From Chromatium okenii (GTDB lineage Bacteria; Pseudomonadota; Gammaproteobacteria; Chromatiales; Chromatiaceae): DNA of 64,000 nucleotides. The position numbers and the translations under genes are program-made. Positions 28,710 to 39,436 of the stretch are shown here, piece after piece; the first letter of the stretch is position 1, and the number at the start of each line of letters is the position of its first letter. The DNA lies in the NCBI RefSeq assembly GCF_002958735.1, contig NZ_PPGH01000037.1:822001-886000 (forward strand). Direction: 5' to 3'. The notes beneath the pieces were generated by a model. The model was not told where the DNA came from and made no database searches. It saw nothing but the letters and a program-made list of their open reading frames with translations.

Positions 28710-30173
28710 ATGATAATGTTCTGGATTCTTATTGTTGCGCTGATCGTGCTGGCGCTCGCATTCATTCTGCCGCCGTTACTGCGACCTGCGCCGCTAGCGA
28801 CTGCGCCAGCACAAGACGCGCTTAATCTCGAAGTGTTTCAGCAGCGAATCAGTGAATTGGACGCTGATCTCAGCGCGGGATTTCTCGATCAAGATCAATA
28901 TGTTGCTGCTCGCCGCGATCTGGAACGCGATCTGCTGCATGATTTGGATCAATCCCCCCAACCCCCCTTTTCCAAAGGGGGGCTTTCTGAGTCCTTTGCT
29001 GAAGGGGGGCTTGAAACTCCCCTCTTAGAAAAAGGGGGGCAGGGGGGGATTTTGCGAGAAACGGTGTTGGCGACCATTTTGGGTATCGGCATTCCGGCAC
29101 TGGCGCTGGGGTTGTATTGGTTACTCGGCAATCCGGCGCTCATCACGCAATTGCAACTGGCAGCAAGCACTCCGGCAGCAACAAACGATCAGGATGCGCC
29201 GTCATTGGATGTCTTGGCGCAGCGGCTGGAAGAGCGGTTGAAAGCCGATCCCGCCAGCGTTGACGGCTGGCTGATGCTCGGTCGCACCTATTTTGCGTTG
29301 GAAAACCGCGAGCGTGGATTGGTCGCAGTTGCCAAAGCGTTTGCGCTCGCGCCCACGCAGATTGAAGTGATGCTGGCTTATGCCGAATCGCTCGTCGTCA
29401 CCAGCGACAGCAGCAATTTGGCGGTCGCCAACTGAATTGATTAACGCGGTGTTGCAGCGCGAACCGACGAATGCGACGGCGCGTTGGTTGCGCGGCGTGG
29501 TGGCGTATCGGCAAGGCAATTATCAAGCGCATTGGAAATGTGGCAGAGCATTGCGGCGGAATTAGAACCGGGCGGAGAGGAAGCAAAAAATCTCGGTGAA
29601 TTGATCGCGGCGGCCAAACAGCGCCTCAGTGAACAACCTGCGCCCGCGCCAATCACTGACGTGCAATCCACCACTGATGCGCCCGTTGCGCCAGCAGATG
29701 CGCCAGTCACTGCGGCAACTGCGCCGGTTTCGACTGCAACCGTCGCTGAGACTGCGCCCGTTACGGAAACCAGCGCCAGCGCCACTCAGGAAACGCCAGT
29801 GGCACAACCCATCGCTGCCGACAACACTCCAGCGTTGCAGGTCACGGTCACACTCGATCCGGCGCTGGTAGCACAAACCTCGCCCGATCAAGCAGTATTT
29901 GTGTTTGCTCGCGCTGCGAATGGTCCGCCAATGCCGCTGGCCGCAGTGCGCTTGACCGTGAAGGATTTGCCGCAAACCGTGACTTTGGATGACAGCTCGG
30001 CGCTGATGCCCGCACTGCGTTTATCAGCATTTTCGGAAGTAATTGTCGGAGCGCGGATTTCAGCCAGCGGCGAAGCGATGCCGCAAACAGGCGATTTGGA
30101 AGGCGAAACTGCGCCGTTGGCAGCGAATACCACCGCAGCAGTGGCCGTCACCATTGACCGAGTGCGTCCTTAA
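28710..30173 (+). pseudogene. ccmI: CcmI, TPR heme-ligation subunit, frameshifted and carrying a palindromic repeat
   Basis: N-terminal helix (FWILIVALIVLALAFILPPLL), then the CcmI-specific LEVFQQRISELDADLSAGFL, a second helix (ILGIGIPALALGLYWLLG), TPR region (LEERLKADPASVDGWLMLGR) and a proline/threonine-rich linker before a C-terminal domain. A palindromic repeat at 28951-29052 is translated in frame as a PPFSKGG/EKGGQGG-type insert between the first coiled part and the second helix. The frame breaks near 29425 (after SSNLAVA) and near 29535 (LSS/ALEMW), with TPR residues continuous across frames. Last gene of the ccm operon. Confidence 0.85.
28951..29052. repeat. GC-rich nested palindromic repeat inside ccmI
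   Basis: Begins AATCCCCCC and ends GGGGGGATT, with three internal C-run/G-run hairpins. It is translated through in the ccmI frame without a stop, adding about 34 residues. Confidence 0.85.
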
Positions 30174-30216
30174 TCCCGACCAATTCCGTATACTTCGTTT
30201 GGTCACATTTCAGGTT

Positions 30217-30239
30217 ACAGGGCAATCTGCTTGCCCTGT
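30217..30239. terminator. stem-loop between ccmI and EF-G-like gene
   Basis: ACAGGGCAA (30217-30225) pairs perfectly with TTGCCCTGT (30231-30239) around a 5-nt loop. It is followed by only three T, so it is a possible weak terminator or processing site. Confidence 0.45.
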
Positions 30240-30272
30240 GTTTCACTCATCGCACCATGCACAGGATTACTG

Positions 30273-32316
30273 ATGTCTGATTACAACGCTGAGGATGTCC
30301 GCAATATCGCCCTCGTCGGTCACGCTGGCGCTGGTAAAACCACCTTGGTTGAGGCGTTGCTGGCAGCGACTGGCGTCATCGCCGCGCCTGGCAGCATCGC
30401 TCGCGGCTCGACGGTGTGCGATTTCGATCCACTCGAAAAGGAGCTGCAACACTCGCTCGATGCCGCAATCACTAGCTTTAATACGGCTGGCAAGCACATC
30501 AATGTGATTGACACGCCCGGCGCAGCAGATTTTCTCGGCCGCAGCATTTCGGTGCTGGCGGCAGTGGAAACAGCAGCACTGGTCATCAATGCGCAGTCCG
30601 GCATTGAGCCGATGAGCATCCGCATGATGAAAGCGGCGGATAAGCGCAATTTGTGTCGGCTGATTATCGTCAACCAGATTGATGCGCCAGATGTCGATCT
30701 CGCTGCGCTCACCGAGCAAATCCGCGAGACTTTTGGCGCGGAATGTTTGCCGATCAATTTGCCAGCGATGGCGGCAAGCGCGTGGTCGATTGCTTTTTTC
30801 AGCCGACCGGCGCTGGCGCGGATTTCACCTCGGTTGAGGATGCGCACAGCCACATCATTGACCAAGTCGTTGAGGTGGACGAGGCGCTGATGGAGATTTA
30901 TTTGGAGCAGGGTCAAGACCTTGCGCCCGAACAGCTCCACGATCCGTTCGAGAAGGCGCTGCGCGAGACGCATTTAATTCCGATCTGTTTTGTCTCGGCG
31001 CAGACCGGCGCGGGCATTCCTGAATTGCTGGAGATTCTGGCGCGGCTGATGCCGAATCCGTCCGAAGGCAATCCGCCGCCGTTTTTGAAAGGCGAGGGCG
31101 CAGCGGTGGAGCCGGTGACGGTCACGCCCGATCCCAAGCAACACGTCGTCGCGCATGTGTTCAAAGTCATCAACGATCCGTTTCGCGGCAAGCTCGGCAT
31201 ATTTCGAATTCATCAGGGGCGCATCGTCACTGGTGCGCAACTGTTCGTCGGCAATGCGCGAAAGCCATTCAAAGTCAATCACTTGTATCGGTTGCACGGA
31301 ACAGAATTGATTGAAGTTGCCGAGGGTGTGCCCGGCGATATTCTCGCAGTGGCGCGAGTCGATGACATTCACTTTGACGCAGTGCTGCACGATTCGCACG
31401 ACGAGGATCATTTCCACCTTGCCAGTTTGGAATGTCCGTTACCGCTGTTTGGGCTGGCGATTAACACGACCAAGCGCGGCGATGAGCAGAAATTGACTGA
31501 CGCGCTGCACAAATTGGAATCTGAAGACCCTTGTTTTCACATTGAACACAACGCAGCGGCGAACGAGACCATCATTCGCGGGTTGGGCGAGCTACATCTG
31601 CGCGTGTTGCTGCGGCGGTTGTCTGAGAATTTCCACGTTGAGGTGGAAACCCATCCGCCGAGTGTGCCGTACCGCGAGACAATCGTCGGCAAGGCGGAAG
31701 GGCATCATCGCCACAAAAAGCAAACCGGCGGCGCGGGCAATTCGGCGAGGTGTTTTTGCGGGTGGAGCCGAATGCGCGGGGCGCGGGTTTTGAATTTATC
31801 GACGCAGTGGTCGGCGGCGTGATTCCCGGCAATTTCATTCCGTCGATTGAAAAAGGCGTGCGCCAAGTGCTTGATGAGGGCGCGATTGCTGGTTATCCGC
31901 TGCAAGATGTGAAGGTCACGGTGTACGATGGTAAATTCCATCCCGTTGATTCTAAAGACATCGCTTTTGCAACTGCGGGGCGCAAGGCGTTTGTTGACGC
32001 GGTGTTGAAAGCGCAGCCGGTGATTTTGGAGCCGATTGTTAAAATTCGCATCACTGCGCAGGACACGGCGATGGGCGATTTGGCCGGCGATTTGTCGGGA
32101 CGGCGCGGGCGCATCAACGGCAGCGAAACCCAAAGTCGCGGGCGGATTCTGATTGAAGGCGAAGTGCCGCTGGCGGAATTGTCTGGCTACGATGCGCGGC
32201 TCAAGGCGCTGACGGGCGGCGAGGGCACTTACAGCATTGAATTGAGCCATTACGATCCGGTGCCCGCCAACATTCAAAAGCAGATGGCGGATGCCTATCA
32301 ACGCGCTGACGACTGA
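30273..32316 (+). pseudogene. elongation factor G-like GTPase, two frameshifts
   Basis: EF-G-like translational GTPase of about 680 aa (a paralogue class distinct from canonical FusA). G1 is GHAGAGKTTLVEALL, G3 DTPGAADF, G4 NQID, and later blocks FRIHQGRI, INTTKRGDEQKL, HIEHNAAANETIIRGLGELH, HHRHKKQTGGAG and QDVKVTVYDGKFHPVDS cover domains II-V. Frames shift near 30768 (missing base before the GGKRVVDCFF block) and at about 31738 (missing base between TGGAG and FGEV). Both are single deletions after which the protein resumes exactly. G3 has AAD instead of the HVD of canonical EF-G. ATG 30273 starts at MSDYNAEDVRNIALVGH. Confidence 0.85.
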
Positions 32317-32454
32317 GCGATTTCAAAGACGCAGTGGATGCTTGAAATACGCATTGCAGGCAATTGATTTCAGTTGCCTTCTTTGCTGATTTCATTTATA
32401 AAACTGCGTCTTGGTGTTTAACAAAACGTATCAATCACAAACCGGAGAAAACGA

Positions 32455-32684
32455 ATGGCAGATTTTGATCAAGAACTCGATGCAAGTGGCTGAATTGTCC
32501 TTTACCGATTCTGCGTGCTAAAAAACCCTGAACGCCATGGCGAGCGGTCAGGTGCTGCACATCGTGGCAACCGATCCCGGTTCAGTGAAGGATTTTGATG
32601 CCTTCGCCAAGCAGACCGGCAATGAATTGATGGAATCCAAAGAAGAAGGCGGCAAGTTCCATTTCCTGATTAAAAAGTCCTGAG
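32455..32684 (+). pseudogene. tusA: TusA-family sulfur carrier, two frameshifts
   Basis: Reconstructed 76-aa TusA/SirA-type sulfur-transfer protein: MADFDQELDASG, then NCPLPILRAKKTLN with the sulfur-carrying cysteine in the CPxP motif, GQVLHIVATDPGSV, and KEEGGKFHFLIKKS. One base is missing near 32492 (turning a leucine codon into TGA) and one A is missing in the A-run at 32520-32525. GGAG at 32443-32446 precedes the ATG. It is 79 nt upstream of a DsrE-like gene, a common pairing in sulfur metabolism. Confidence 0.85.
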
Positions 32685-32763
32685 CGCGTTCTATTGCGGC
32701 GCATTCCGAATCAACCTTTAATAATAAACTCGCAAGGCAATTGCGACTTGCGAGGAGGACGCA

Positions 32764-33241
32764 ATGGAACCCAAAAAACTAGCGATTATCGCCACCAAAG
32801 GCTCATTAGATTGGGCGTATCCGCCATTCATTTTAGCTTCTACCGCTTCTGCGCTGGGCTATGAAGTTCAAATCTTCTTCACGTTCTATGGTCTGCAATT
32901 ACTGAAGAAGGATTTGGCATTAGAAGTAACGCCGCTGGGCAATCCAGGAATGCCCATGCCGCTGGGAATGGATAAATGGTTTCCAGTGCTCGGTTTGGCG
33001 CTGCCGGGAATGCAGGCCATGATGACGGCCATGATGAAAAAGAAGATGAAAGATAAGGGTTGCCAGTCTTGAAGTACTGCGTGAACTGTGTCAAGAAGCG
33101 GAAGTGAAAATGGTCGCGTGCCAGATGACTGTTGATCTATTCGATATGGATAAAGACAACTTTATTGATGGCATAGAATACGCTGGTGCGGCAGCTTTTT
33201 TTGAATTCGCTGGCGAGAGCGATATCTGCCTTTATATCTAA
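32764..33241 (+). pseudogene. DsrE-family (DsrE2-like) protein, one frameshift
   Basis: About 158 aa of the DsrE/DsrF/peroxiredoxin-like fold: KKLAIIATKGSLDWAYPPFI, then the low-complexity GNPGMPMPLGM and MMTAMMKKKMKDK linker, then LEVLRELCQEAEVKMVACQM with a conserved cysteine, and FIDGIEYAGAAAFFEFA. The frame breaks at about 33057 (after MKDKG) and resumes one frame over. GAGGA at 32752-32756 precedes the ATG. With TusA next door it probably acts in persulfide transfer, an inference from family association. Confidence 0.85.
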
Positions 33242-33264
33242 AACGGCGCTCGAAAATGCTGTTG

Positions 33265-33294
33265 AAAACGCCGCCTGCGGGCGGCGTTTTTGCG
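33265..33294 (+). terminator. rho-independent terminator
   Basis: AAAACGCCGCC (33265-33275) pairs with GGCGGCGTTTT (33280-33290) on a TGCG loop, ending in T. It closes the tusA-dsrE unit. Confidence 0.85.
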
Positions 33295-33450
33295 TCTTAA
33301 TGTTGCAACAACACGCTGCAATCATTCCAAAACAATTCACTGTAATGAGGCTTTTGCGCTTCACTAAATCGCAAAAAACTACTTTTAATGGACGGCAATT
33401 TCTGTTATACGCCGCCTATCTTGATTCCGTTATCCACTGAGGTATAAACC

Positions 33451-33636
33451 ATGTTAGATACTGAAAACAGCTATGGACAGGAGGTTGTGGAGCGTATTCC
33501 ACCGCTGACCCATCAAGAATCACGCAGTCAACAAGCAGCCAGCCTTGATATTCGTCGTCGCATTGAACACATGCGCGAAATCAAACGCTTGCGCGAGCTG
33601 CTTGATGACCCAGAATTCGATGAATTGAATGAATAA
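33451..33636 (+). CDS. small charged protein, possibly PA3496-like
   Basis: 61 aa, no signal peptide or membrane segment. The C-terminal half SLDIRRRIEHMREIKRLREL then LDDPEFDEL recalls the short basic/acidic helix of PA3496-family small proteins of Gammaproteobacteria; the match is by memory and not certain. A weak AGG site (GAGGTATAAACC) lies upstream of the ATG. It ends one base before the convergent MscK-like gene, so expression of the two ends may interfere. Confidence 0.5.
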   Translation: MLDTENSYGQEVVERIPPLTHQESRSQQAASLDIRRRIEHMREIKRLRELLDDPEFDELNE

Positions 33637-33637
33637 C

Positions 33638-36600
33638 TCAGGCTGCCGCGGGCGGTAGCGGTGAACGCTGGAGATGGATTTCTAGCGGTTGGCGAGCAGA
33701 TAAATGCACCTCGCGTTGCGGGAATGCCATGACTAAACCCTGTTCAGCAAAGGTCTCATAAATCGTTTGATGTAATTCGGTAATCACGTCAATACGTCCA
33801 TCAACAGTTCCTAAATAACAGCGCAGCGTGATCGTCAAGGCATTATCCGCAAAACCATCAAAACTGACTAAGGGTTCAGGATCATCAAGTACGCGCTCAT
33901 TGTTCTGGGCAATTTGTTTTAATACCCTTAGCGCCAATTGTGTGTCGCTGCCATATTCAAGCCCAATCGGAATGCTAATTCGGTTTTGCTGGTCGGTAAG
34001 CGTCCAATTCAATAACCGTTCAGTGATGAATTCCTTATTTGGAACTAACAGCTCCTGCTTGTCCCAGTTGCGAATGGTGGTAGCACGGATTTGAATGTTG
34101 GTCACGATGCCGGAAGTTTCGCCAATGGTTACGATGTCACCGACGCGCACTGGGCGCTCGAATAGAATAATCAAACCACTCACAAAGTTGGCGACGATTT
34201 CTTGTAACCCAAAACCAATGCCAACGCTCAATGCTGCGACGAGCCATTGCACTTGCGACCAATTAAATCCCATGGCGTTAAACGCTAATAAAAAAGCAGT
34301 GGCAATGATGAAATAACGCACCAGTGTTTTAATTGCATAGCGTCCACCCGCCGAGACTGAATCACTTTGCAATAGCACGATTTCCAATAGCGCCGGTAAA
34401 TTTTTTGCGGCAATGACCGCAATCAATAGAATTACGAGCACTAATCCAACATCAGCGACGGTGACGGGAATTAACTGGATTTGCCCATCCACTACACCGC
34501 TGTAATGCCAGAGCGCGAATTGCTCAAATAAAGTGAACGCCGGTAATACTTCCGACCAGGTCAACCAAAAGCCGCCAACTGCGCTGAAAAAAATCGCTGC
34601 GTTAATCAGATGACGGGTTTGTTCATCGAGTGCCGCTAAATCAGGTTCGGGAGTTTCCAGCAATTCTTCTACTTCTGCCGGTGCTCGCCGTGCTGCTTGC
34701 CGATCAAGCGCCGCCTGTAGCGCCAGCCGTCGCCGCGCCACCATGAGCCAGCGCACAATCAATTGGTGAATGACGACCAGCGCCAGCGCCAGCCATGTTT
34801 GGTACACCAGCGATTGAAACAGCACGCCGGCCGTGTAGACGTAGCCCACCAACGCCAGCCCTGCGAGCACCAGCGGCAAGCCCACGATGCCGAAAAACCA
34901 CAGATAACGCAGGCGGTTGAGCCAGCCAGTGGGTGCGGCGAGCAGTAGCGGCGTCAAAACTCCGTGCTGAGGATTGAGCAGTCGCGCAAACAGCACTGCA
35001 AATCCGATCATGTTCGCCACCAGCATCAGACGACCGAGGCTGTTGGTGTAAACGGATCGTTGTGACGAAAAATCATCACCGTGAGCAGCGCCACCGGAAT
35101 GACATACCAAGTAAAGCCGTCGAAATCGCGCCGCAGCCGTTTGACCGTGTCGCTGCGCCAGCGGAAATGTCGATCCGCTACACCATTGGGAAGGCACAGC
35201 GTGCGAAATGCCCGCAGGTAATACAGCCCAAAGGCAATCTCAACCAGCGCCATGCCGAACGCTCGGGCAAAGGTTGTCGCCTCCACTGCCGTTTGCAATT
35301 GTTGTCCGATGAGCCAGATCAACAGCGGCAACGGCAGCGCCACGAGCAGCGTCAAACCCAGAGCGTGTAACGTGAATGACACGCGGTCGCTGTGCACCTG
35401 ACGCAGCGGCACGGCGCTGGTTTGGATCGCCCGTTGCAACGCGCTGCGTTTCCAAAACAGCAGGATTACGCCGAATAATTCCAACCAAAATAACAGATTG
35501 CGCGGAATTTGCGTGACCAGAACGGTCGCCACATCGCGCCAGCCGTTCCACGATCCCAGCCACAGCAGCGCCGTCGGTAATCCCGTTAACGTGTCCAAAC
35601 TGACCGCTGGCGCACTGCGCACCCACAGCAACCGCTCGGCGAGGAACGCATCGTAAGCAGTGGCAATTTGCACCACCTGCTCGGCAGCGTAATTCAGTTC
35701 GCTGAGTTGACGGATGTAGTCGTCTTCAACTTTCAGTGCCTGCGCCAACAACGGTTTACGTTGTGCCAAAGTCAAGCTGAGTTGTTTACGCAGTACTGCG
35801 TTGGGGCTGTCAACATTTGGGTCTATCGATTCGCCCAATGCAGCAGCGAGTAATGTTGTGAGATAACCATCTTCATCGCGGAGCTGGCGCTCCTGCTCGC
35901 GGTAATGAATCTGCCGCAGCGTCGCCTCAGCAATGTCGTTTTCGCGCTCATTGATGGTTTTACGCAGTTGGCGCAAATCTGGCAGTTGCTGGCGATCATC
36001 CAGCAGAATTTGTCCCAGCGCCTTACTCAATCCGGCAGCATCAAGACGCTGTTTCGCACTCCGAAAACCTTGCTCAATCCGTTTGCGCTCGGCGGTCATG
36101 CCGTTGAGTTCTTGATTTAACCCGTCAAGCTGCTGCGCTAATTTCCCGATGGAATCAGTGATGTCCACATTTTGCTGGGTCAATTTCTGCACCAGCGGGT
36201 CTTTATTTTCCGCTTTACGCTGCGCCTGCTCGGAAGCACGTTGCGCAGCTTCAGCTTCAGCGGTACGGCGTTGATTTTGCTGCGCTTCCAGTGCCTGTTG
36301 CCGCAGTTTCAAACCCTGCAACGTCAGTGCGTTTGATCGCGCTGCGCTTTATACAGCGCCTCACGCACTGCCTGACTGAGCAATTCCTGCTCCAGCATTC
36401 GACTTTCCGCCCACCACGCCTCGCGCTGAGTTTCCAGTGCCCAGCGCAGAGCTTGCGCCAATTCCGGCGCTTCACCTGCGGCGGTCGGTTGATGCAGCTT
36501 CACGTCAAGCTGATCAAGCTGTTGTTTTAATTCGTCAAACGCAGCCGCACTGCGCCGGACGTTCGACACTGGAATTAATCTGTTTTTCAAACTCGCTGAG

Positions 36601-37044
36601 ATTTGTTTCCTGCTGCGCCACGTCAGCCAGCACCTGACTTAATCGCTGATTGATGTCCGCTGCCGTCAACTGCGCCAGCGTGGGATCAACGGCAGTCGGC
36701 GCTGGCGCGTTTTTCAGTTGTTTGAGCAGCAGCGCAGTGGCTGGTGGTGCGGTTTTCAGCGATTCGGTGAAATCCGCTGCTTTCGCATTGAAATTATTGA
36801 TGTCTTCCAAATTTGACTGCGCCCGCCGGTATTGCTCAATCAGACTCGCTTTGACCGTTTCATCCAAGCCGGTGGCGGCCTGCACTTCGGTGAGTTTGGC
36901 GGTGAGTTGAGCCGTTGTCGGCAGCGTGGTGGCGCTTGCGGCGGGCGCATCAGCCAGCACGGGCGCGGCGAGCAAAAGCACACAAAAAAAAACTGCAATA
37001 CGTGATACAAACGGATACCACAAATAATGCACTGAAATAATCAT
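33638..37044 (-). pseudogene. MscK/KefA-like mechanosensitive channel, multiple frameshifts
   Basis: Reads 37044 to 33638 as about 1135 aa. Signal peptide (IAVFFCVLLLAAPVLA), a long periplasmic coiled-coil domain (KLTEVQAATGLDETVKASL, VRRSAAAFDELKQQL, LRQQALEAQQNQRRTAEAEA, ALGQILLDDRQQ), many membrane helices, then the MscS channel core (ALSVGIGFGLQEIVANFVSG, LIILFERPVRVGDIV, ATTIRNWDKQELLVPN) and the C-terminal MscS beta domain. Frame changes lie near 36575, 36335 and 35050; in each case the sequence resumes in register. Family members protect against hypo-osmotic shock. The start codon follows the stop of the RTX-like gene by one base, indicating co-translation. Confidence 0.85.
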
Positions 37045-37045
37045 G

Positions 37046-38029
37046 TTAAAACCCTAATGGACGCCCCTCAGATTCTCCATAAAACAACCAATGTTCCAAA
37101 GGATTTACGCCTGCTACAGCTACATCAGGATTAACCGTTAGATACGCATTGGTATTAAATGTTGGTGAAGGATTGCGCCCTTCTTTCCAGCCATAGTCCC
37201 AATAATGTTCGAGTGGATTTAATCCGGCTGCTGCAACATCAAGGTTCTGCATTAAATACCAATCGGTATCAAACCACGCATTCGGATCACGACCTTCTTG
37301 CCAGCCAAACGTCGCAAAATGTAAATCTGGATCCATACCACTTGCAGCAATATCAGGATATTTTACCAAGTAAAAATTATCATCAAGGCCAGCGATTTCA
37401 ATGATTGGAGCTGGAGATAAAACTACAGCAATTGGGATCGCAGTCACAACAGGCGTGGTCGTTCCAGAAAGCTCCGATTCACGCGCAATAACGTAATTAA
37501 AAAACTCAGCAAGATCATCGGCAGTGGTGCCTGCTGGTAATATCTTCGCTTCGACGAGATCGGCAGTCGTCAAATTCTCTACAAAATTTGAACTTTTTGT
37601 GATTGCGTCAAGTATTTGTGAATATGAGTACACGCCATCAGCAAGTTGTATCTCTTCAATTCGTCCTGCTTCACTAAGCCAGTTAGCAATCAAAACTTCT
37701 TGTCCAGAAGCAAGGTTATATGCAAAAAGATGTTGATTCTCAACCGTTGCAAGATAAACGTTCGGATTGTTCAACCAATAGTCGTTGATGACTAGCTTAT
37801 CAAATCCTCCAGTATCAATCACAGCAAGAGTTGAGTTTTTAACGGAGATATAGGTGTCATTTCCTAAACCGCCAGCGACAAATTGACCATCACTAAAATC
37901 AGTTGCTGTGAAGCTGGACGCGATAATGGTGTCATTGCCACCTAAAGCAAATGTTGTTTGACGTGCTGCCGCAGGAAGAAAATCATCGTTGTTTGTTGCA
38001 ATTTGCTCATAAAAACGGAAACGTACCAT
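37046..38029 (-). CDS. RTX-like repeat protein with C-terminal 'FDxxxYLxxNPDV' repeats
   Basis: 327-aa acidic protein with no signal peptide. Near residues 25-60 there are hemolysin-type calcium-binding elements (LGGNDTII, LGNDTYISV) and later the RTX-associated LVINDYWLNN/ LASGQEVLIANWL. Residues about 215-327 hold three or four copies of a ~33-residue unit: FYLVKYPDIAASGMDPDLHF, WYLMQNLDVAAAGLNPLEHY, AYLTVNPDVAVAGVNPLEHW, each followed by 'YGxxEGR'. I know this unit from secreted and surface proteins, but its function is not established. A type I secretion route is plausible; no ABC exporter is nearby. Confidence 0.7.
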   Translation of the reverse strand: MVRFRFYEQIATNNDDFLPAAARQTTFALGGNDTIIASSFTATDFSDGQFVAGGLGNDTYISVKNSTLAVIDTGGFDKLVINDYWLNNPNVYLATVENQHLFAYNLASGQEVLIANWLSEAGRIEEIQLADGVYSYSQILDAITKSSNFVENLTTADLVEAKILPAGTTADDLAEFFNYVIARESELSGTTTPVVTAIPIAVVLSPAPIIEIAGLDDNFYLVKYPDIAASGMDPDLHFATFGWQEGRDPNAWFDTDWYLMQNLDVAAAGLNPLEHYWDYGWKEGRNPSPTFNTNAYLTVNPDVAVAGVNPLEHWLFYGESEGRPLGF

Positions 38030-38131
38030 TTTAAAACTCCAGTAAATTGATTTCTAATGCACCTATTGCTGATTAAAAAATAAATATCAACAATTCAGAT
38101 ATAGACTTTAGCACAAAAAAGCCACATCAAT

Positions 38132-39436
38132 TCACAGTGATTTAATAAACACTTTAGATTGACGTTGAAAGTTATACAGCGCCTGTTTGACCATCGGCAG
38201 CGCATCCAAACCAGCGGGTTGAAAACCGCGTTCTTGAAACCAATGCGCAGTCTGCGTCGTCAGCACGAATAATCGTTTGATTTCACGGGTACGCGCTTGA
38301 TGTTCCAAATGTTCCAGTAGCCGTTCACCACGTCGCGCTCCGCGATAATTGGAATGCACCGCTAAACACGCCAGCTCCGCCATGCCTTCTTGCGGATAGT
38401 CGTATAACGCTGCGCAGGCCGTGACCAAACCATCACGCTCGGTCAACACGAAACGGTCAATTTCGGTTTCGAGCCGTTCCCGCGAGCGGCGCACCAACAC
38501 GCCACGTTCTTCCAGCGGCTGCAACAGCTCCAAAATGCTGGCGACATCGTTGATATGCGCCGGGCGCAGCGTTTCGTAAGGTTCAGCGGAAATGAGCGTT
38601 CCGCTGCCGTCGCGGGTGAACAGTTCGCGCAGCAGCGCCCCATTTTGTCGCCGCGCTACCAAATGCACGCGCCGCACGCCGTGACGACACGCATCCGCGC
38701 CAGCGCGTAAACAGGCAGCAATTTCTGAATGCAGATCGGGCGTTGGTTAACAGCGCGTCTACTTCTCGCGCCAGCAAATTCGGCAATAAACGCGACGTGC
38801 CGGTTTCAGCACTATTTTCCAATAAAAAATCAGCTTATCGGCGTTGAGCGCAACGGCAGTGCTGCGAGCAACATCTGCTGCGCTGAGATTGAACACCTCG
38901 CCGGTCGGCGAATAACCCAGCGGTGGCATCAGCGCCACTGCGCCTTGATCGAGCACGCCCGCAACATGCCGTGATCGACGCGCCGCACTGCGCCGGTGTG
39001 ACCGTAATCCACGCCATCAATCACGCCGAGCGGACGGGCGGTGATGACGTTGCCGGACACGACCGGAATATGCACACCAGCCATCGGCGAATTGGCGAGA
39101 CCGAGCGACAGCAGTGCCTCAATTCCACGCGCACCATGCCCGCTGCTTCTTTTACGCAGCGCAATGCGTGGCGTCAGTGATGCGCAAGCCATTGATATAA
39201 CGCAGTTGTGCGCCGTGCTGCGCCAGCCGCTCCTCAATTTGTGGGCGCGTTCCGTGCACCAGCACCAGTCGAATGCCGCAGCCGTGCAGCAGCGCGATGT
39301 CGTGCACGAGGCTGGGAAATTGCGCATCTGCCACTGCTTCGCCACCGAACGCGATGACGAAAGTGCGACCACGATGCGCGTGAATATACGGCGTGGCATG
39401 GCGCATCCAGTCCACAAAAGGATCACGGTCAGACAA
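38132..39436 (-). pseudogene. argA: N-acetylglutamate synthase ArgA, multiple frameshifts
   Basis: First enzyme of arginine synthesis, about 434 aa reconstructed from 39436 to 38132. N-terminal amino-acid-kinase domain: FVDWMRHATPYIHAHRGRTF, LLHGCGIRLVLVHGTRPQIE, then ALLSLGLANSPMAGVHIPVV, PLGVIDGVDYGHTGAVRRVD, and LPPNL-type SRLLPNLLAREVDALL. The C-terminal GNAT domain is intact: ACAALYDYPQEGMAELACLA, NYRGARRGERLLEHLE and FVLTTQTAHWFQERGFQPAG. At least four frame changes lie between about 39150 and 38710. Start TTG 39436 is preceded by AAAGGAA. The start overlaps the end of pilR. The density of breaks suggests poor local sequence quality. Confidence 0.87.

Noticed and set aside
31065..31105. 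PPPFLKGEGA peptide in the EF-G-like gene, reminiscent of the palindromic-repeat peptides
   Set aside because: The DNA lacks C-run/G-run hairpins; at best a very degraded relic.
32326..32412. Inverted repeat AAGACGCAGT / ACTGCGTCTT before tusA
   Set aside because: 67-nt loop and no T-run; not a convincing terminator or riboswitch.
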